Notes: a model not told the origin generated them from the letters alone. A DNA stretch of 64,000 bases from Stereocaulon alpinum (GCA_018257865.1 JAEUBA010000041.1:186001-250000), one strand, 5' to 3'. Positions 1 through 11,524 are shown, counted from the first letter of the stretch. Made by a program: numbers and translations.

Positions 1-159
1 GGCGGCGTTGCTGCGTCAGATGGCGTTACGGCCAATGAGGGACTTATAGATGCTGTAAATGCTGGAAAAGAAGATGAAGTTGCAATGGTGAAGGCAAATA
101 GGGTCGCTGTGGAAAGGCAGAGAAGTTTCATATTGTGTGTAATTCTGTGTCTCGATTAA
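1..159 (+). CDS. possible 3' end of an unidentified gene (partial)
   Basis: Frame 1 is open from the first base to a TAA at 157-159 and encodes about 52 residues with an acidic/basic helical look (GKEDEVAMVKANRVAVERQ) and a short hydrophobic end. I do not recognise the protein. An open stretch of this length can occur by chance, so this is only a candidate last exon of a gene that begins before the window. Confidence 0.22.
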   Translation, partial: GGVAASDGVTANEGLIDAVNAGKEDEVAMVKANRVAVERQRSFILCVILCLD

Positions 160-1791
160 AGAGCTAACGATTGAAAGATGAAGGATGCTGGAGCAACGTC
201 ATGTCCGTGGCGGACTCAATGGACAACCTGCCTCATTTTTATATTGTCCATCACCGAACAGCAAGAACTGTACGCGGATAACATCGATGGCTTTGGGTTC
301 CTGTCATATGACGCGCAGTTTCAACGTGACACACCATAAGACTGCACCGTTTCTTGGATTTCCGGGAGTACGGCAGGATGAAGAGTTTTTGACTAAGTTC
401 ATGAGGCTACCGAGTGGCCATTGAAGCCGTCAATGTCCTAGATCAAAACATCTTGGACCCTGGATCAGCTTGGCCACGCGTTTAGTACTCTCTGAGACCG
501 GTCATTGAGAAATTACTGGCGCAATCATGCGCGGGTAAGTTCTTCCTCGTGGTAAAGGCGCATAATGTCCCGTGGGGAACGACTCGATTACCGACAGCCT
601 CGTACCAAATCCAGAACGCCGTGGGGGTCGGCTATTGGAGGGGGTATATTGATATCATGCGCTCCTTGAAGAATTTTGGGCCGGCAAGATGAATTGGAGC
701 ACACAGCCAAACACAAAGTCTCCAGTCCGAGAAACATGAAACGCGTTCGTATTGGCAGAACCTTCCAACTTGGGGTCGATGGTTGCGAGCGTTGATCTCT
801 AATCGGACAGGCCTACGCCGAGCCACAGCTTAGGGAACGCATTCCTCCAAAAAGGTCATTGTTCGGGCTGGCCAAGTTCAAGCCACTGGGAGTCTCCAGT
901 CATCCATCAAGGAGTGTAGTGAAATTGGGTGACGCGAGGTAGGTGTCTATAGTCCGTGGCATGATCAAGATGGAGACCTTGCACCGCCCCTCCTGTCAAG
1001 TCAGTCGCTCAATCTAGGTTGGTCAACCGAAGAAGTCCAGCCTTTCCCCGGATGAGATCAACACAAGACACTGTCCTCTTCCCCATGTTTTCCCCCCCCC
1101 CCTCCCACTCTCTTCCCCACGTATCATAGACAAGCCTTAGCGAAGCGGCCTCTCTAGAAACACGGAAAGTGAAAAGCGAATAACCTTGATTCCAATCTTC
1201 AGAGGGTCTGAGTCCGGGTGTTTCATTACAGCCCTTGCATACCGTGTTTCACTTGCATATCCGCCATGGGGTGGGTCTCCCACCCCAAGGCACCATTAGC
1301 GTTCCCAGCAGTCTGGACTGCTCATGTAATAACAGATCTCATAGTCATTTACGTTCGGGGATATGAAATGTTCCTCGAAGTCATACAATCTGTTTAATTT
1401 TGAATGCATTGGTAACATTAAAGTCTTTGACAGGATCCCCCTTGATCTCAATCAGAAAGCCTGGCGGATCGGACTCATAACGTAAGAAGAAGAGGACAAG
1501 CAGAGTAGCAGAGGCACAAGCTAATACTCACATCCGTAGAACCAGCGTCAACGAGGTTGCATGTGATGCTGAGGTCTAGAAAAAACGACCGTCAGGTCTC
1601 ACCATCAAACGATGGACCTCCCGCCGCGGCTTGGCATTGATCACGACTTCCTCGTCCTCCACCTCATACTCATGCCCTCTATGCAGCCAATCACCCCCCA
1701 ACCATGATACCAGGATCTTCCGCCATATACCTCACCACCCTGGCACTACACCACTTCCTAGAACCCCAGCCATGACCGCCACTCCCCCAAA
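160..1791. other. gene-free stretch
   Basis: About 1.6 kb without a gene I can support. Open frames are short and show no family motif. A cytosine run lies near 1090-1102, and a C-rich stretch near 1620-1790 leads into the next gene. The last few hundred bases probably hold the promoter of the gene starting at 1792. Confidence 0.5.
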
Positions 1792-3054
1792 ATGACCACT
1801 CCCAAATCCAACTTCCCCATCCACTCCGCCCCCCGCACCTGGCTCATAACAGCCGCCACCTGCCCCCTCGGCCTCTCAATCGCCCGCGCCGCCCTCGCCC
1901 ATGGCGACAATATCATCGCAGGCGTGAAACCCGGAGACATAGACACCGCGAGCGAGAGCGAGAGCGAGAGGGGAGAAGAGTTTCGGGAATTTTATGCGGG
2001 GGAGTGTTTGAGCGAGAGGTGGAGGGGGAGGGTTAGGAGGGTGGGATTGGATGGGAGGTGTGAGGGACCCCTATTTGATGTTGTGGTGGTTGGGGATGGG
2101 AGGCTAATGCGGGGTGGGGGGATAGGAATATGGGACAGTGTCAGGCTGCTGTTGCGGAGGCTGTGGAGGCTTTTGGGGGGTTGGATATACTTCTTTGCTG
2201 CTCTAGCGAAGGTATGGCTGGCTCAAGTGGGAGAATCTATGGGATTTCACTGATAAGTTGGGGATAGCTCTTGTCGGCACAATTGAGGAATTGGCAGCCT
2301 CACCGCGAACCCAGTCGTTAGTGCGGGAACAGTTTGAGACGAATTTCTTTGGACCAGTCAATATTATTAAGGCTGCGATACCGGCTATGAGGAGACAGGG
2401 CACGGGGCATATAATGATTGTAACAGGGATAAGTCAGTACTCCAATTCCTCGAAGAGGGTCCATGCTAAAGTAACAATGCAGCCGGCCATCTGGGTACCC
2501 CAGGTCTGGGAATGCACTGCGCGTCTTGGTGGGCACTTGAAGGCTTCTGCGACAGTCTGGCCTATGAGATTGCCCCGTTCAATATCAAGATGACAATCCT
2601 ACAGCCTACGATCGAAATTGGTATCCTGACCAACAAAATTGTATCCGCGCCATTGCTACCCCAATATGCTCCAGAGAACAATCCTGCGCCTTTGTTCAGG
2701 AATATCATAGCAGGCCTCCTAGACCAAATCCAAAACGCCCAGTCAAACAGCAATCGTGAAGGCTCAACGCTCGCACCTAATGAGATTTCGGCTCTGTACC
2801 CTAACCTCCCAGAGGATATGAAGACTGCACTCCTTGCTGAAACGATCAACGCCATCACTGCTATCGGCGGCCATGAGAATCCACCGGCGAGACATATCGT
2901 TGGCCACGAAGGCGTGGCCAGTGTCAAGGAGAAATTGAAGACCGTCAGTGAAGAATTAGAGGATTTCGTGGAAGTGAGCTGTGCGGTCGATATTGGTGAG
3001 GCTGATGGTACTGAGGACTCGAATGCTGGCGCGGATGGGATGAGTTCATCGTAA
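1792..3054 (+). CDS. atypical short-chain dehydrogenase/reductase, 4 exons
   Basis: Four exons give one 362-aa protein: 1792-2057, 2126-2211, 2268-2432 and 2483-3054 (introns of 68, 56 and 50 nt; the first has a GCTAAT branch site at 2103-2108). The fold is a Rossmann SDR: beta-1 TWLIT near residue 17, GLDILLCCSS in the centre, FETNFFGP, and the active-site helix GMHCASWWALEGF followed by LAYEIAPFNIK. The family normally has TGxxxGxG for the cofactor and YxxxK for catalysis. Here the glycine motif reads TAATCPLG, and the Tyr and Lys positions are His and Trp. Cofactor use and activity are therefore doubtful although the gene is intact. The substrate cannot be told. ATG 1792 is used because the upstream ATG at 1774 runs into a stop. 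It converges on the Med6 gene. Confidence 0.82.
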
Positions 3055-3362
3055 TATGTGGGAAGCTAAAAGGATGAGTCATTAAGGTGGTCTTGCCGCA
3101 ATATTCGGACGAGGTCGCTGTTCTACGTGATCACGCCGTGTAAGCTATTCGCTTGTCAGCTCCGAGGAACAAATTACTGCTGCCAGGATTACTCACATGA
3201 ATGCTGAACATATACACAAAGTGAAGCCAGACGAATGGAACCTTGAAGACAGTCTCTCCGCCGTAGAGGTTGGATAACAGGGATGTATCGCGGTGTTTGC
3301 TTCCGGATGACCCATCATTCGTTCGAAAATACTTTGTATCAGAAATAAATCCTCAGCTGGAA
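3055..3362. other. convergent intergenic gap
   Basis: About 308 bases between the stops of the dehydrogenase and Med6 genes. It should hold both 3' ends; I see no gene. Confidence 0.5.
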
Positions 3363-4538
3363 TCATCCTCCTGGCGTTGTGGGTTTTGGCGTCGAGACTT
3401 TCGACGTAAAAGTGTCCCCCACACCAGCAGCCTTACTCTTCCGCCTCGCCTTCTTCTCTTTCACGCCGCCAGGCGTAGTAGGACTCTTCTCCCCGCCCTT
3501 ACTTGGTCTCTTCGCTGGCGCAGGAAGGTCATCAGTCTTCAGCTGCGGTGTCGGTACTGTCTTTACTGCTATTGGCGCTTTCACTGAGTCAAAGATGGTT
3601 CTGTTCGTAGCCGCGAATGCTGCCAATGCAGGATTCGTAGACTTCGCAAGCTTGAAGCTTCCAGGCTCGCCTACGATGGGATTCTCGTCCATGTACTCGT
3701 TGCCGTAGCGCATCAAGAGACTAAAAGACTCATTCTGCAGCTGTAGGCCTTGGTAGTCTGTATCCGAAGCGGCCTTTGGAGATGCATGGCCTTTTGTGCT
3801 TGCGGTATCTTGTGTAGCTGGCATTGGCGTTCCTCCTGGCATGGGCGTGTTCTCCTTGCTCGCCTGCGTGGCGTGAATGCTTGTGCTAGGTGTTGCATTC
3901 TTGGCTTGATGAGATAGGTAGGTGTGGCCGGTCGCTGGTGTAAATGTTGGTAGTGTAGATGCTGCCGATAATAGCTTCGTGAGAGAGGTGACGGCGGACA
4001 ACTGCGACACCCTGTCAGCAACCTCATCGGACGCTGGGTTTCATTCGCATACCATCCTACTCCCAATAATACTCCCCACAGAAGGCGCCATGTAGACATT
4101 CTCATTTACAACGTAGTAGCAACTAATCGGTGTAATCTCATCCTGCATTCCCTGCCGCTTCCTCCTATTCTGCTTCCTGATTACCCAGACGCCACTATTC
4201 TCAACCTTACTCCCATTCTCGGACGGATCGTGCGTTACCATGAACTCCAGGCCCTGCATTGTCCTTAGCCTGCCCTCGAAAGCTTCCCTTGTCTGGATGT
4301 AGTGGAACATGTTGGGATTGTTGAAGGCTTGCGTGGTCAGAGTAGCGTTGTTGGATATGGCATCGAAGAAGGGAGATTGCGAGAAATACGGGAGTACTGT
4401 CGTTGGGATTAGCGAACAGTTGTACTGGGGCGAACAAGCAGTGTTACCGGTGTTCGTTTGGATGCCACCCATTTCCTGTGCGATGGCTGGTGCGGTCCAT
4501 TGGACCTCGTCGAGAGGCGGCTGCTGCCCGTTAGCCAT
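3363..4538 (-). CDS. MED6: Mediator complex subunit 6
   Basis: Exons 4538-4053 and 4001-3363, joined in phase 0 across a 51-nt intron with a GCTGAC branch site, give 374 aa. Med6 is a head-module subunit of Mediator, the nuclear coactivator bridging activators and RNA polymerase II. Family signatures are present in order: VLPYFSQSPFFDAISNN near residue 50, then LRTMQGLEFMV, VIRKQNRRKR and ITPISCYYVVNENVYMAPSVG near 140, directly before the intron. The second exon encodes a low-complexity Ser/Thr/Pro-rich tail ending in a Lys-rich region (GGVKEKKARRKSK), as in other filamentous fungal Med6 proteins. The first ATG of the open frame is used. Confidence 0.93.
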
Positions 4539-4961
4539 TTCGAATACAGCAAGAATCCCTGTAAATTTGGTGGGCCCAGTAGGTGATTTTCAAAGCGACT
4601 TCGTGGTGTAGGAATCTAAGGACGAGCTAGGAGGGAAAATCTTCACTTTTGCTACCCGGCTATCACTAGGCCAAGGCTGTGGGTGCAGCTCTCAAGTGGC
4701 CAGCTCTGCTGTGATGGAATTGGGAGCTCATAGCAAATGCGTAGCTCTTGTATTATCTAGCCTAAACAGATCCTCTTTGCTGTCTGATCATGATTTCCAG
4801 ACTCTGTTACCCAAGGTACGGCGTGGCAAGGATTATTCTGATAAGGCATTACTCAGCAAGCAGCATGCTATCCCAATACCACCGTTTACGCGCTTCTGCG
4901 ATGCCTTGGCCTCGTATCATGTTCGGCCTTCATCCCATTGTGTCCTTTTCTTAGGATCTCA
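4539..4961. other. intergenic gap
   Basis: About 420 bases between the start of Med6 and the stop of the duplicated-domain gene. Probably the Med6 promoter; no gene seen. Confidence 0.45.
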
Positions 4962-6035
4962 TCAAGCATCCGTAACATTCCCGACCCCCAGCCTCTCCGA
5001 CATCCCCACCCCTGTTACCCTAGTAAGACTGATCTTCCCAACTCCCACAGCGCCCCAAACATCATCAATGACCTCAAAAATGACGCCATGAAATCTTTCT
5101 TCCCTGTAAAGATACTCCCATAGGCCCTGTAACAGATTCGCCACCATACCACAAGTGAGATGATCATGATCTATTGGCCACCCCTTGACGCCAAAGAAAC
5201 ACCCGAAACTATCTTCCGGGCTTTCGAAAGGGTCGTCAAAGCGACGAAGGGACATGTTGAAAGCATCGTGCCGTTCTATGAAGTTTCGGATCTCGAGCTG
5301 TTGTTGCAGAATTGTACGACCAAGATCTTCTTTGGCAATGGCTTCGTTGGTAGGAATCATGAGGATTGTGGTTGAGGTATCGCGGACGCGGTAGAAGATT
5401 GATTCATTTTGCTTGGTGGTGTTCTTGGGGCGTGATGTCTGTTGTATGCCGCTTGAGTAGAAGCAGTGTCAATAGCGTTCAGATAGACAAGGCTGTAAAA
5501 GCACTTACTCTGCTCTACGGGAAAGGATTGCCCCTTCTACACTCCCGTTCTCCGACCCACTCACAATTGGGGGTCTCCGGGGCGGTGGCCTACGCGGAGT
5601 GAGTTTTCCAATTCCAACCAATCCCCAAGTATCATCATAAACCTCAATGATGGCTGCAAGAAATCTCCCTTGGCGGTACATATAATCCCATATCCCCTGC
5701 AACGAGTCCTGTATCATGCCGTAGGTGAGGTGCAAATTGTCATCAGACGGACACGATATGAGACCGAAGAAGCAACCAGTCCATTCCTCCGAACTTTCGA
5801 AAGGGTCTTCTGTTGGGTTCAGAAGCCTGTCAGCGGCGTGATACATCTCTATGAAGTCTCGCAGCTGTTTTTGGGTCTGCAGGATAGTTCGGGCCATGTT
5901 AGCTTTACGAATGGGCTTGTCGGAAATGTCAAGTCGTAGGAAGGTATGTGTGCCTGGGACGCGGTAGGTATCGGTTGTTATTAGGTTTTCTGGGGTGGTG
6001 TTGGTAGAAAGAGAGGTGCCGTGTTGGCTATTCAA
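4962..6035 (-). CDS. protein with two copies of an unknown domain (or two tandem paralogues)
   Basis: Two open frames, 6035-5505 and 5360-4962, encode related domains of about 110 residues. Shared marks are RTILQ, DPFES, GCFFG, GLWEYLYR/GIWDYMYR and DDVWG/DDTWG. No family is recognised. The stop of the first frame (TAA 5507-5505) lies inside a perfect splice donor GTAAGT whose first base is 5508. Splicing 5509 to 5451 across a 57-nt intron ending in CAAG joins the two frames into one 338-residue reading frame. Residues encoded upstream of ATG 5360 (TSRPKNTT...YRV) match the start of the first copy (TSLSTNTT...YRV), so that segment looks coding, which favours one two-domain gene. The true start is unresolved: 6035 is TTG, the first in-frame ATG is 5897, and a stop upstream implies another exon if the homologous N-terminus is kept. 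Confidence 0.55.
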
Positions 6036-6579
6036 GGCGAAACCTGTGAGAAAAATTTCTGGAACAGTCTGCTAGTTTGCGTACCTTGCTGCACTGGGTG
6101 AAGTGGCTGAAAGGGCCTTAGTCAGGTAACTCGCGTTCATAAGGGCTAGTGTTGGTGAAGCTGGCGCTGGTGGCACCGCTCGCACCAAAACAACATGACG
6201 AAGCAGAAGTAGAAAGGACACAATTAGTAGCATCTTGGATGTCTTGCCTTTTGCAGAGGATGGTCAGCCAGCGACATGTGTAGGACGCAGCAAAAGGCTT
6301 CACGCTCCTTTTGGATGCGATACACGCCCTTTGTTCCGACAGATCTATCATTCCTAGGGGCAACAACCGACACGCGATAGTCAAAATGTGAAACATGAGA
6401 GGTTTATGTGATTGTATATCGAAGGACTGTCCATTCAGGGTCGGAGACTGACCTCCGGATTGTGTATGGCAAGCGTCATCTCGTTCCTACCTACACTTGC
6501 CTTGGTGATGTCCTTGCATGCTTCGCTCTATGGGGTATCTCTGTGACGCCGCGCTATGTATCCAACCCAATCATCGTTA
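6036..6579. other. intergenic gap
   Basis: About 540 bases. It may contain an unplaced first exon of the duplicated-domain gene; a short open frame (6396-6118, minus) exists, but I could not splice it in phase. Confidence 0.4.
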
Positions 6580-8019
6580 CTATTGTAACCCGTAAGTACT
6601 GCTACCGCTCCGCGGCGCCTTTGGAAGCTTCGAGTACTTCCAAACATAGAATTCTTCACGCATCTCAAATAAAGTCCCCAAGTCCTGGTTGCTCCGCTTT
6701 CCACGGAATGCCTTCCAAGCGTTGATGGACGATCGAATTTCCTTCAGATTCGGACGGGCATCGATTTCAAGAATCTTAATCTCTAGATTTGAAAGGATTC
6801 CTGTTTCGAACATGATTACGTCGTCCTGACCCGCATCTTGTTTGACCACATCTCGCTGCTGCCTTCTCAACATGTTCTCGTCGTTTACTCCAGATTCTCC
6901 GGTTCCGGTATTCTGTACTGGCTGGGCGACATTAAGTTCAGCTTCGATTGATAGTGATGCTACTCCCTCGTCTGATTTGTCAGTCTTTGCAAGCAGTGTA
7001 GCGAGCTCCAGCCCTCCAACGTTTCTGTCAGTGGGTTCCTGTCCTACCGGCTCAATAGCAGAGGCAGCCTGTTGCCCTTGGTTGCCATTCGTCATACCTG
7101 CTACAGGTTCGTTCTCCAGACTTTCTTCCAAGGCTACGTTCTCTCCCTTGACAGTGTCTGGGGCTGCCTCCCCAATCCCATTTGCCCTTGGCAGAGGCCT
7201 TTCCCCATCAGGCTTTGCGTCTGTCTGAGGCTTGAAATCATTTAGGCGAGCATATTTCAATTGATGTGGTGGAATGGCAACCGTGAGCGTATCAGCCCCA
7301 ATAGCAACGATCTATATCCCATCAGTCGAGCTGTTCTTGCCGAGTAGTACAGTGTAGGAAGGGAAACGTACTTGGCAATCTTTCTCAACCAAAAGTCTGC
7401 CGTTGGCCGTTCTCATAGCTCTTGAGTAGCTGAGGAAGTCTCCTACTTGGAACACCCCATTCTGTACCATGACATCCAATTTCAATTTCGCAGATTCGCC
7501 CGCAACCGCCTTCCAATCCAACTTCTGCTTCTGGCCCCAGAACTCCTCGAACTGATTCTCTTTGTATGCATCGAACTCTCCACGCGCTCGTTCCTCCATA
7601 GCTTCTGCTGCTGATGCCTGCCATGCTGGATCAAGGCGACCTGTTGAAAGATCTTCCTGGAACTCGCGAATGCCACGGCGGAACTCGGGGTCGTACTTGA
7701 AAAAGTCGATGGGTATAGAGTAGCCGTCTGAACTGAGGGGGACATTGGCTGGAAGACACTCGCGAAGATCATCCCAGTCTGACTTGGTAAAGTTTTCATA
7801 GGTCTTGGGATCAGACAATTCCGTGTGAAGGTCTTCATTTGCTAGAGGTGACTTTTCATTGGTGGTTAACCAGAACGGATCCTGTCGATTTACCTTCGCT
7901 GCCCGTGGCGCGGACTGGCGCTTGTTGGGCGTCGCTGTTGAAGCTTTGGGACGTTTCGGGCATGGCTCGGGGCTCTCACCCAAGGCTTTGGAGGTTGGCT
8001 TGCGCTTTCTTGGCGTCAT
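6580..8019 (-). CDS. Asx-homology (DEUBAD-type) domain protein
   Basis: Exons 8019-7372 and 7311-6580, joined in phase 0 across a 60-nt intron, give 459 aa. The N-terminus is basic and low-complexity (TPRKRKPTSK, a likely nuclear signal). An Asx-homology domain follows at about residues 45-160: PFWLTTNEKSPLANEDL, then NFTKSDWDDLRECLP, FFKYDPEFRRGIREFQEDL, and a helix ending FEEFWGQKQK. In animals this domain (ASXL, DEUBAD) activates a BAP1-type deubiquitinase on chromatin; in fungi its partner is unclear, so a nuclear regulatory role is inference. After the intron the chain continues IVAIGADTLTVAIPP, then an acidic low-complexity region and a basic tail. Head-to-head with Sec22, sharing about 350 bases of promoter. 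Confidence 0.75.
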
Positions 8020-8372
8020 GATGATGTCCTTATGATGAAAAGGGCCCCTGAAAGAGTATGGTCCGGATAAGGTGCTTTACATATCTAACAGGACAAGCAG
8101 TGAGCCCGGAAGTGGGAATGAGATTGGGACATAACACAAACAGCTCCGGACTTTAAAGTGATGTCGCGCGTATTTAATTGTATACGCGCCAACCGCGTGA
8201 AGCTCCCTAAGAAGCTGCTTTCAGCAGCTGCTCTCCAGCCTCTACAATTGTTCTCTTGAATATATAAAGCTGGATTGACTGCCTTAGGAGATCAAGAATC
8301 CACTACACACGCCGCTCTCCTGCCGATCGTACTTCAACGCTACCAAAGCCCGAGGTTGAGTCCCCATTGAAG
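8020..8372. promoter_or_regulatory. shared divergent promoter with a TATA box
   Basis: 353 bases between the Asx-homology gene (-) and Sec22 (+). A TATATAAAG element at 8261-8269 lies about 110 bases before the Sec22 ATG and is well placed for that gene. No other site is identified. Confidence 0.5.
8261..8269 (+). promoter_or_regulatory. TATA box of SEC22
   Basis: TATATAAAG about 110 bases upstream of the Sec22 start codon in the divergent promoter. Confidence 0.4.
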
Positions 8373-9194
8373 ATGGTGAAGTCAACGCAGATAGCGAGGA
8401 TCGATGGTACGCACCCAGAGAGCATTCTCCCGAGAAGCAGCTGCTGACAGCTTTTCAGGCCTTATGCTGGCAGCCTCGGTCGATGATGAGCAAGTACGAA
8501 TCCCGAGTCCAATCGAAGTCCCCGGATAGAGCCTGACCACCGCTTCACGGCAGGCAGAAGCAGAGCTCTCCGAGCCCAAATCAAACGCCAAGATGATCAT
8601 ACGGCGGCTCAATTGCAACTCAGAACCCCAAGCCAGCATCGAGGCCGGCAAATACACCCTACAGTACATATACTCTTGTGACTCACGCCCGATACATCAT
8701 TCTGACCGTCTCCGTCTCTGTATAGCTACCTTATCCAAGACCAACTCTGCTTCCTCACCATCTGCGACAAGTCCTACCCCCGAAAGCTAGCCTTCACCTA
8801 CCTCTCCGATCTAGCCACCGAGTTCACAACCACTTACTCTTCCCAACAATATCTCTCACCTAGCTGCCGGCCCTACGCTTTCGTCGAATTCGACACCTTT
8901 ATGCAAAGAACAAAGAAGACATACCAAGACAGTCGGGCATCGCAAAATCTGGATAAGCTGAATGATGAGCTAAGGGATGTGACGAAGGTTATGACCAAGA
9001 ATATCGAGGATCTGCTCTACAGAGGTGACAGTCTGGAAAGGATGGGCGACATGAGTCAAAGGCTGAAAGAGGACAGTAGAAAATATAAGAGGGCCGCTGT
9101 GAGAATTAATTGGGAGTTACTACTGAAGCAATATGGGCCATTCGCTGGGGTGGGATTCGTGATGATTGTACTTATATGGTGGAGGTTCTTTTGA
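8373..9194 (+). CDS. SEC22: R-SNARE Sec22 (ER-Golgi transport)
   Basis: Four exons, 8373-8406, 8459-8493, 8554-8663 and 8726-9194, give 215 aa, the usual Sec22 length. Introns are 52, 60 and 62 nt, each with a CTGAC branch site. Sec22 is a tail-anchored SNARE for fusion of ER- and Golgi-derived vesicles. The longin domain starts MVKSTQIARIDGLMLAASVDD and continues through YLIQDQLCFLTICDKSYP and FVEFDTFMQ. The SNARE helix DKLNDELRDVTKVMTKNIEDLL carries the zero-layer Arg in LLYRGDSLERM. The C-terminal membrane anchor is GPFAGVGFVMIVLIWWRFF. The reconstruction is strongly supported by motif continuity across all three junctions. Confidence 0.95.
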
Positions 9195-10722
9195 TGAGAG
9201 CTTAGGAGCAGCGACAGAGTGCTTGAGATAGGCACATAGTATGCTGGACGGCGCTGGCAAGTTACACATTTATATTGTATGTCTCTCACGCCTCTTCTGC
9301 TCTTCATACCACCGGGTTCCCTTGTTTGACGCTCTTATCATGCTGACCGTCTGCAGCTCTCTCTCTGATCTTTTAACCTTTCCTAGAAGCCTTTTTCCTC
9401 TAAACTTGAGTCATTTGACTCTTTAGCCTGCTTAAATTGACGGGCTCCGTCACCCAGCCCGACCTGTGTAATGACGATAAGCCAAGCGTGCTTTACACCG
9501 CCAAATGGCGCCAATCGCTCTACATACGTCTCGTCTGCAAACACATGCTCGCCGTTATCATTCCCGACGCCCTATACTAGACGCCTACCTAGCAAGAATT
9601 GCGATAGTATGCCGAGTCTAGAAGCCGATCAACTTTGCGTTGCAGAATCTACGAGATGTGTTGAGTCAAGTTGTCCTACTTTAGTTCAACCGATCAGAGC
9701 AACGCCCTACGCGGTGAGTACCTAGCAACGTTTGACGATGAGTTGGCGAAAAAATATTGAGGTATTCCCTTGAGGGCGAAAGTGCTGTGGCTTGCTAACT
9801 AAAGCTATATAAGCAAGAAGTCTAGTTGGGACGCTTCTGTAGCTTTCTAACTGGTCTGTATACATGTTCGTATGTGTTAATAATAAGGGAAGGCTGCATA
9901 AGGGCATATGCGCTGTTTCTGGACTTCGTTGCTCTGATCCTTAAAGCTATTCAAACAGAGCGAAAGTCCTGGATATATCTAGGCATAATGAACCTTTTCG
10001 TTGATGGAATCATACGGCAGCTGTAGGCGGCGGAAAACAAAAATTGCTATGATGAAACAGCCATCTCTTCGGTTGGCCTCTTGATGTTCCCAAATGCTAC
10101 TATGCCTTTTGCTTGCTGGTTTTTATTAAGATTTGATGCTCCCATCTAACCCAGTCACCGGATCACGGGGTACAGATAGGGGTATATACAGGGGAACGAT
10201 AGGGCCACGCACAGGGGTACGTTGGGCTACCTATAGGGGCGCTGCCTTAGAATTCCAGCAATCAATCATTCACTCCGTCACATCCCAGAACTCTATGCTC
10301 AAGATTCTATAGGCTCTCCAACCTAGTCTCGAATGAAGTGTTGTGAGTTGGTCATGCTGCTTTGAGTTCGAAGCTACCAGTACACATGTACAATATGCCT
10401 TAAAGCTGGACGTCTGTGAGCTTGTCCACAAAAGAGCTGCCATGTCCGAAGTAAATGACGATGCTATGAAACTTTTGACCATGAACTTAGTTGTTTACAA
10501 GTTAACCATAGCAATCCACTTTTTCATCGCACCTGAGGCTTCACACTGGAGATTTCCCGCCTTTTCATGTGGGAGATGAATAACACAACACCCTTCACTT
10601 CAGGGTAGAAAACCTCTAACCTTTACTTGCCACTACAACACGTGTCTTAATTCTCGCATGCCCCTACAGAAGCATCCTAGGATTTTCCATGAAGCACACG
10701 TGGGTCAGAGATACTGCACGTC
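9195..10722. other. 1.5-kb gene-free stretch
   Basis: No gene supported. Open frames are short, without motifs. A cluster of G-runs spaced 7-9 bases apart lies at 10167-10239. Confidence 0.5.
10167..10239 (+). repeat. degenerate G-run cluster
   Basis: GGGG at 10167, 10179, 10191, 10214 and 10236, with GGG at 10202, separated mostly by 7-9 bases of A/T/C-rich sequence (TACAGATA, TATATACA, AACGATA). The period is about 12 bases for the first four runs. It could be a decayed minisatellite or a weak G-quadruplex former. Confidence 0.4.
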
Positions 10723-11524
10723 ATGGACCCTGCTGTCGCCTTTTGTATCCTGCCAGGCCTTTGGCAAGACCTCTTCCAAATGCAGACCTTGTACGCACAA
10801 TGTGAGCAAGATGCCCTGACAACATACCTCCTAAGATTTCAAGACGGCGCCGTTACCGATCAAGAACAACTGCTCACAGCGCTGGGAAACTGGGTTTATG
10901 GGCAGGGTATCATTGGCCAAGACACATTGCCACAGACTTCATGGGTGTTCAAAGCTGTTCATCCATCAAACGCTTCGACCATGCAGATTGATGCCTGCCT
11001 GCTGATGGAGTGGATTGCCCCCGACCCTTACTGGCATGTTCCCTGGAGTCTACAACCGGGCACCGCGATGGCGCTTCCCGATTGTGTAAACCCAGTCTCT
11101 TACCAAGAGATTGAGAATGTCGGTCAAAGCAATCGTAAGATGAAAATGCGTGGCAAAGGGCATTACTGCAAGCAAAAGCTTCGCCAAGGGTTTCGGGTTA
11201 CTAACAATGTTCACAGATATCAAGACCCTGGACGTGCCCTCTACGCCGAGAGGCTTTTTCGCCGCTAGTGACATGATGGCTTACTTAGAGGACTTTGATG
11301 CTAGCCGTGATATCTTCGTTTACTCAAAGCTCGAGCATGAGTGCATATATCGGAGTCTGGGTTGGGAGGATCTTGGCAACTGTTTCTTCCCAGTACCTAC
11401 GACGGGGCACATTCCGTACAGCCTGCGAGTTTTTGTACGTCGTGGGGCTGTAATCTTAAATAGTGCAGCTGCTGCGATGCCTAACGGACAGGGTGCAGTA
11501 GCTTTGTTCGGCAATCGATACTGA
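10723..11524 (+). CDS. unknown protein, 2 exons
   Basis: Exons 10723-11134 and 11217-11524 give 239 aa. The 82-nt intron starts GTAAGA, has a near-ideal branch site TTACTAAC and ends TTCACAG, which makes the gene believable. I do not recognise the family. The first exon is Leu- and Trp-containing without a clear signal peptide (MDPAVAFCILPGLWQDLF). The second has HIKTLDVPSTPRGFFAASD, then SRDIFVYSKLEHECIYRSLGW and a compact end, HIPYSLRVFVRRG...VALFGNRY. It looks like a globular soluble protein. The next gene (PABA synthase) starts 518 bases downstream in the same direction. Confidence 0.6.

Noticed and set aside
1087..1103. Cytosine run as a functional element
   Set aside because: A simple homopolymer in a gene-free stretch with no partner signal.
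1792..3054. The SDR region first looked like a pseudogene in several frames
   Set aside because: Three introns with proper signals restore a single frame with continuous family motifs.
6118..6396. Minus-strand frame as first exon of the duplicated-domain gene
   Set aside because: No donor/acceptor pair joins it in phase with a conserved product.
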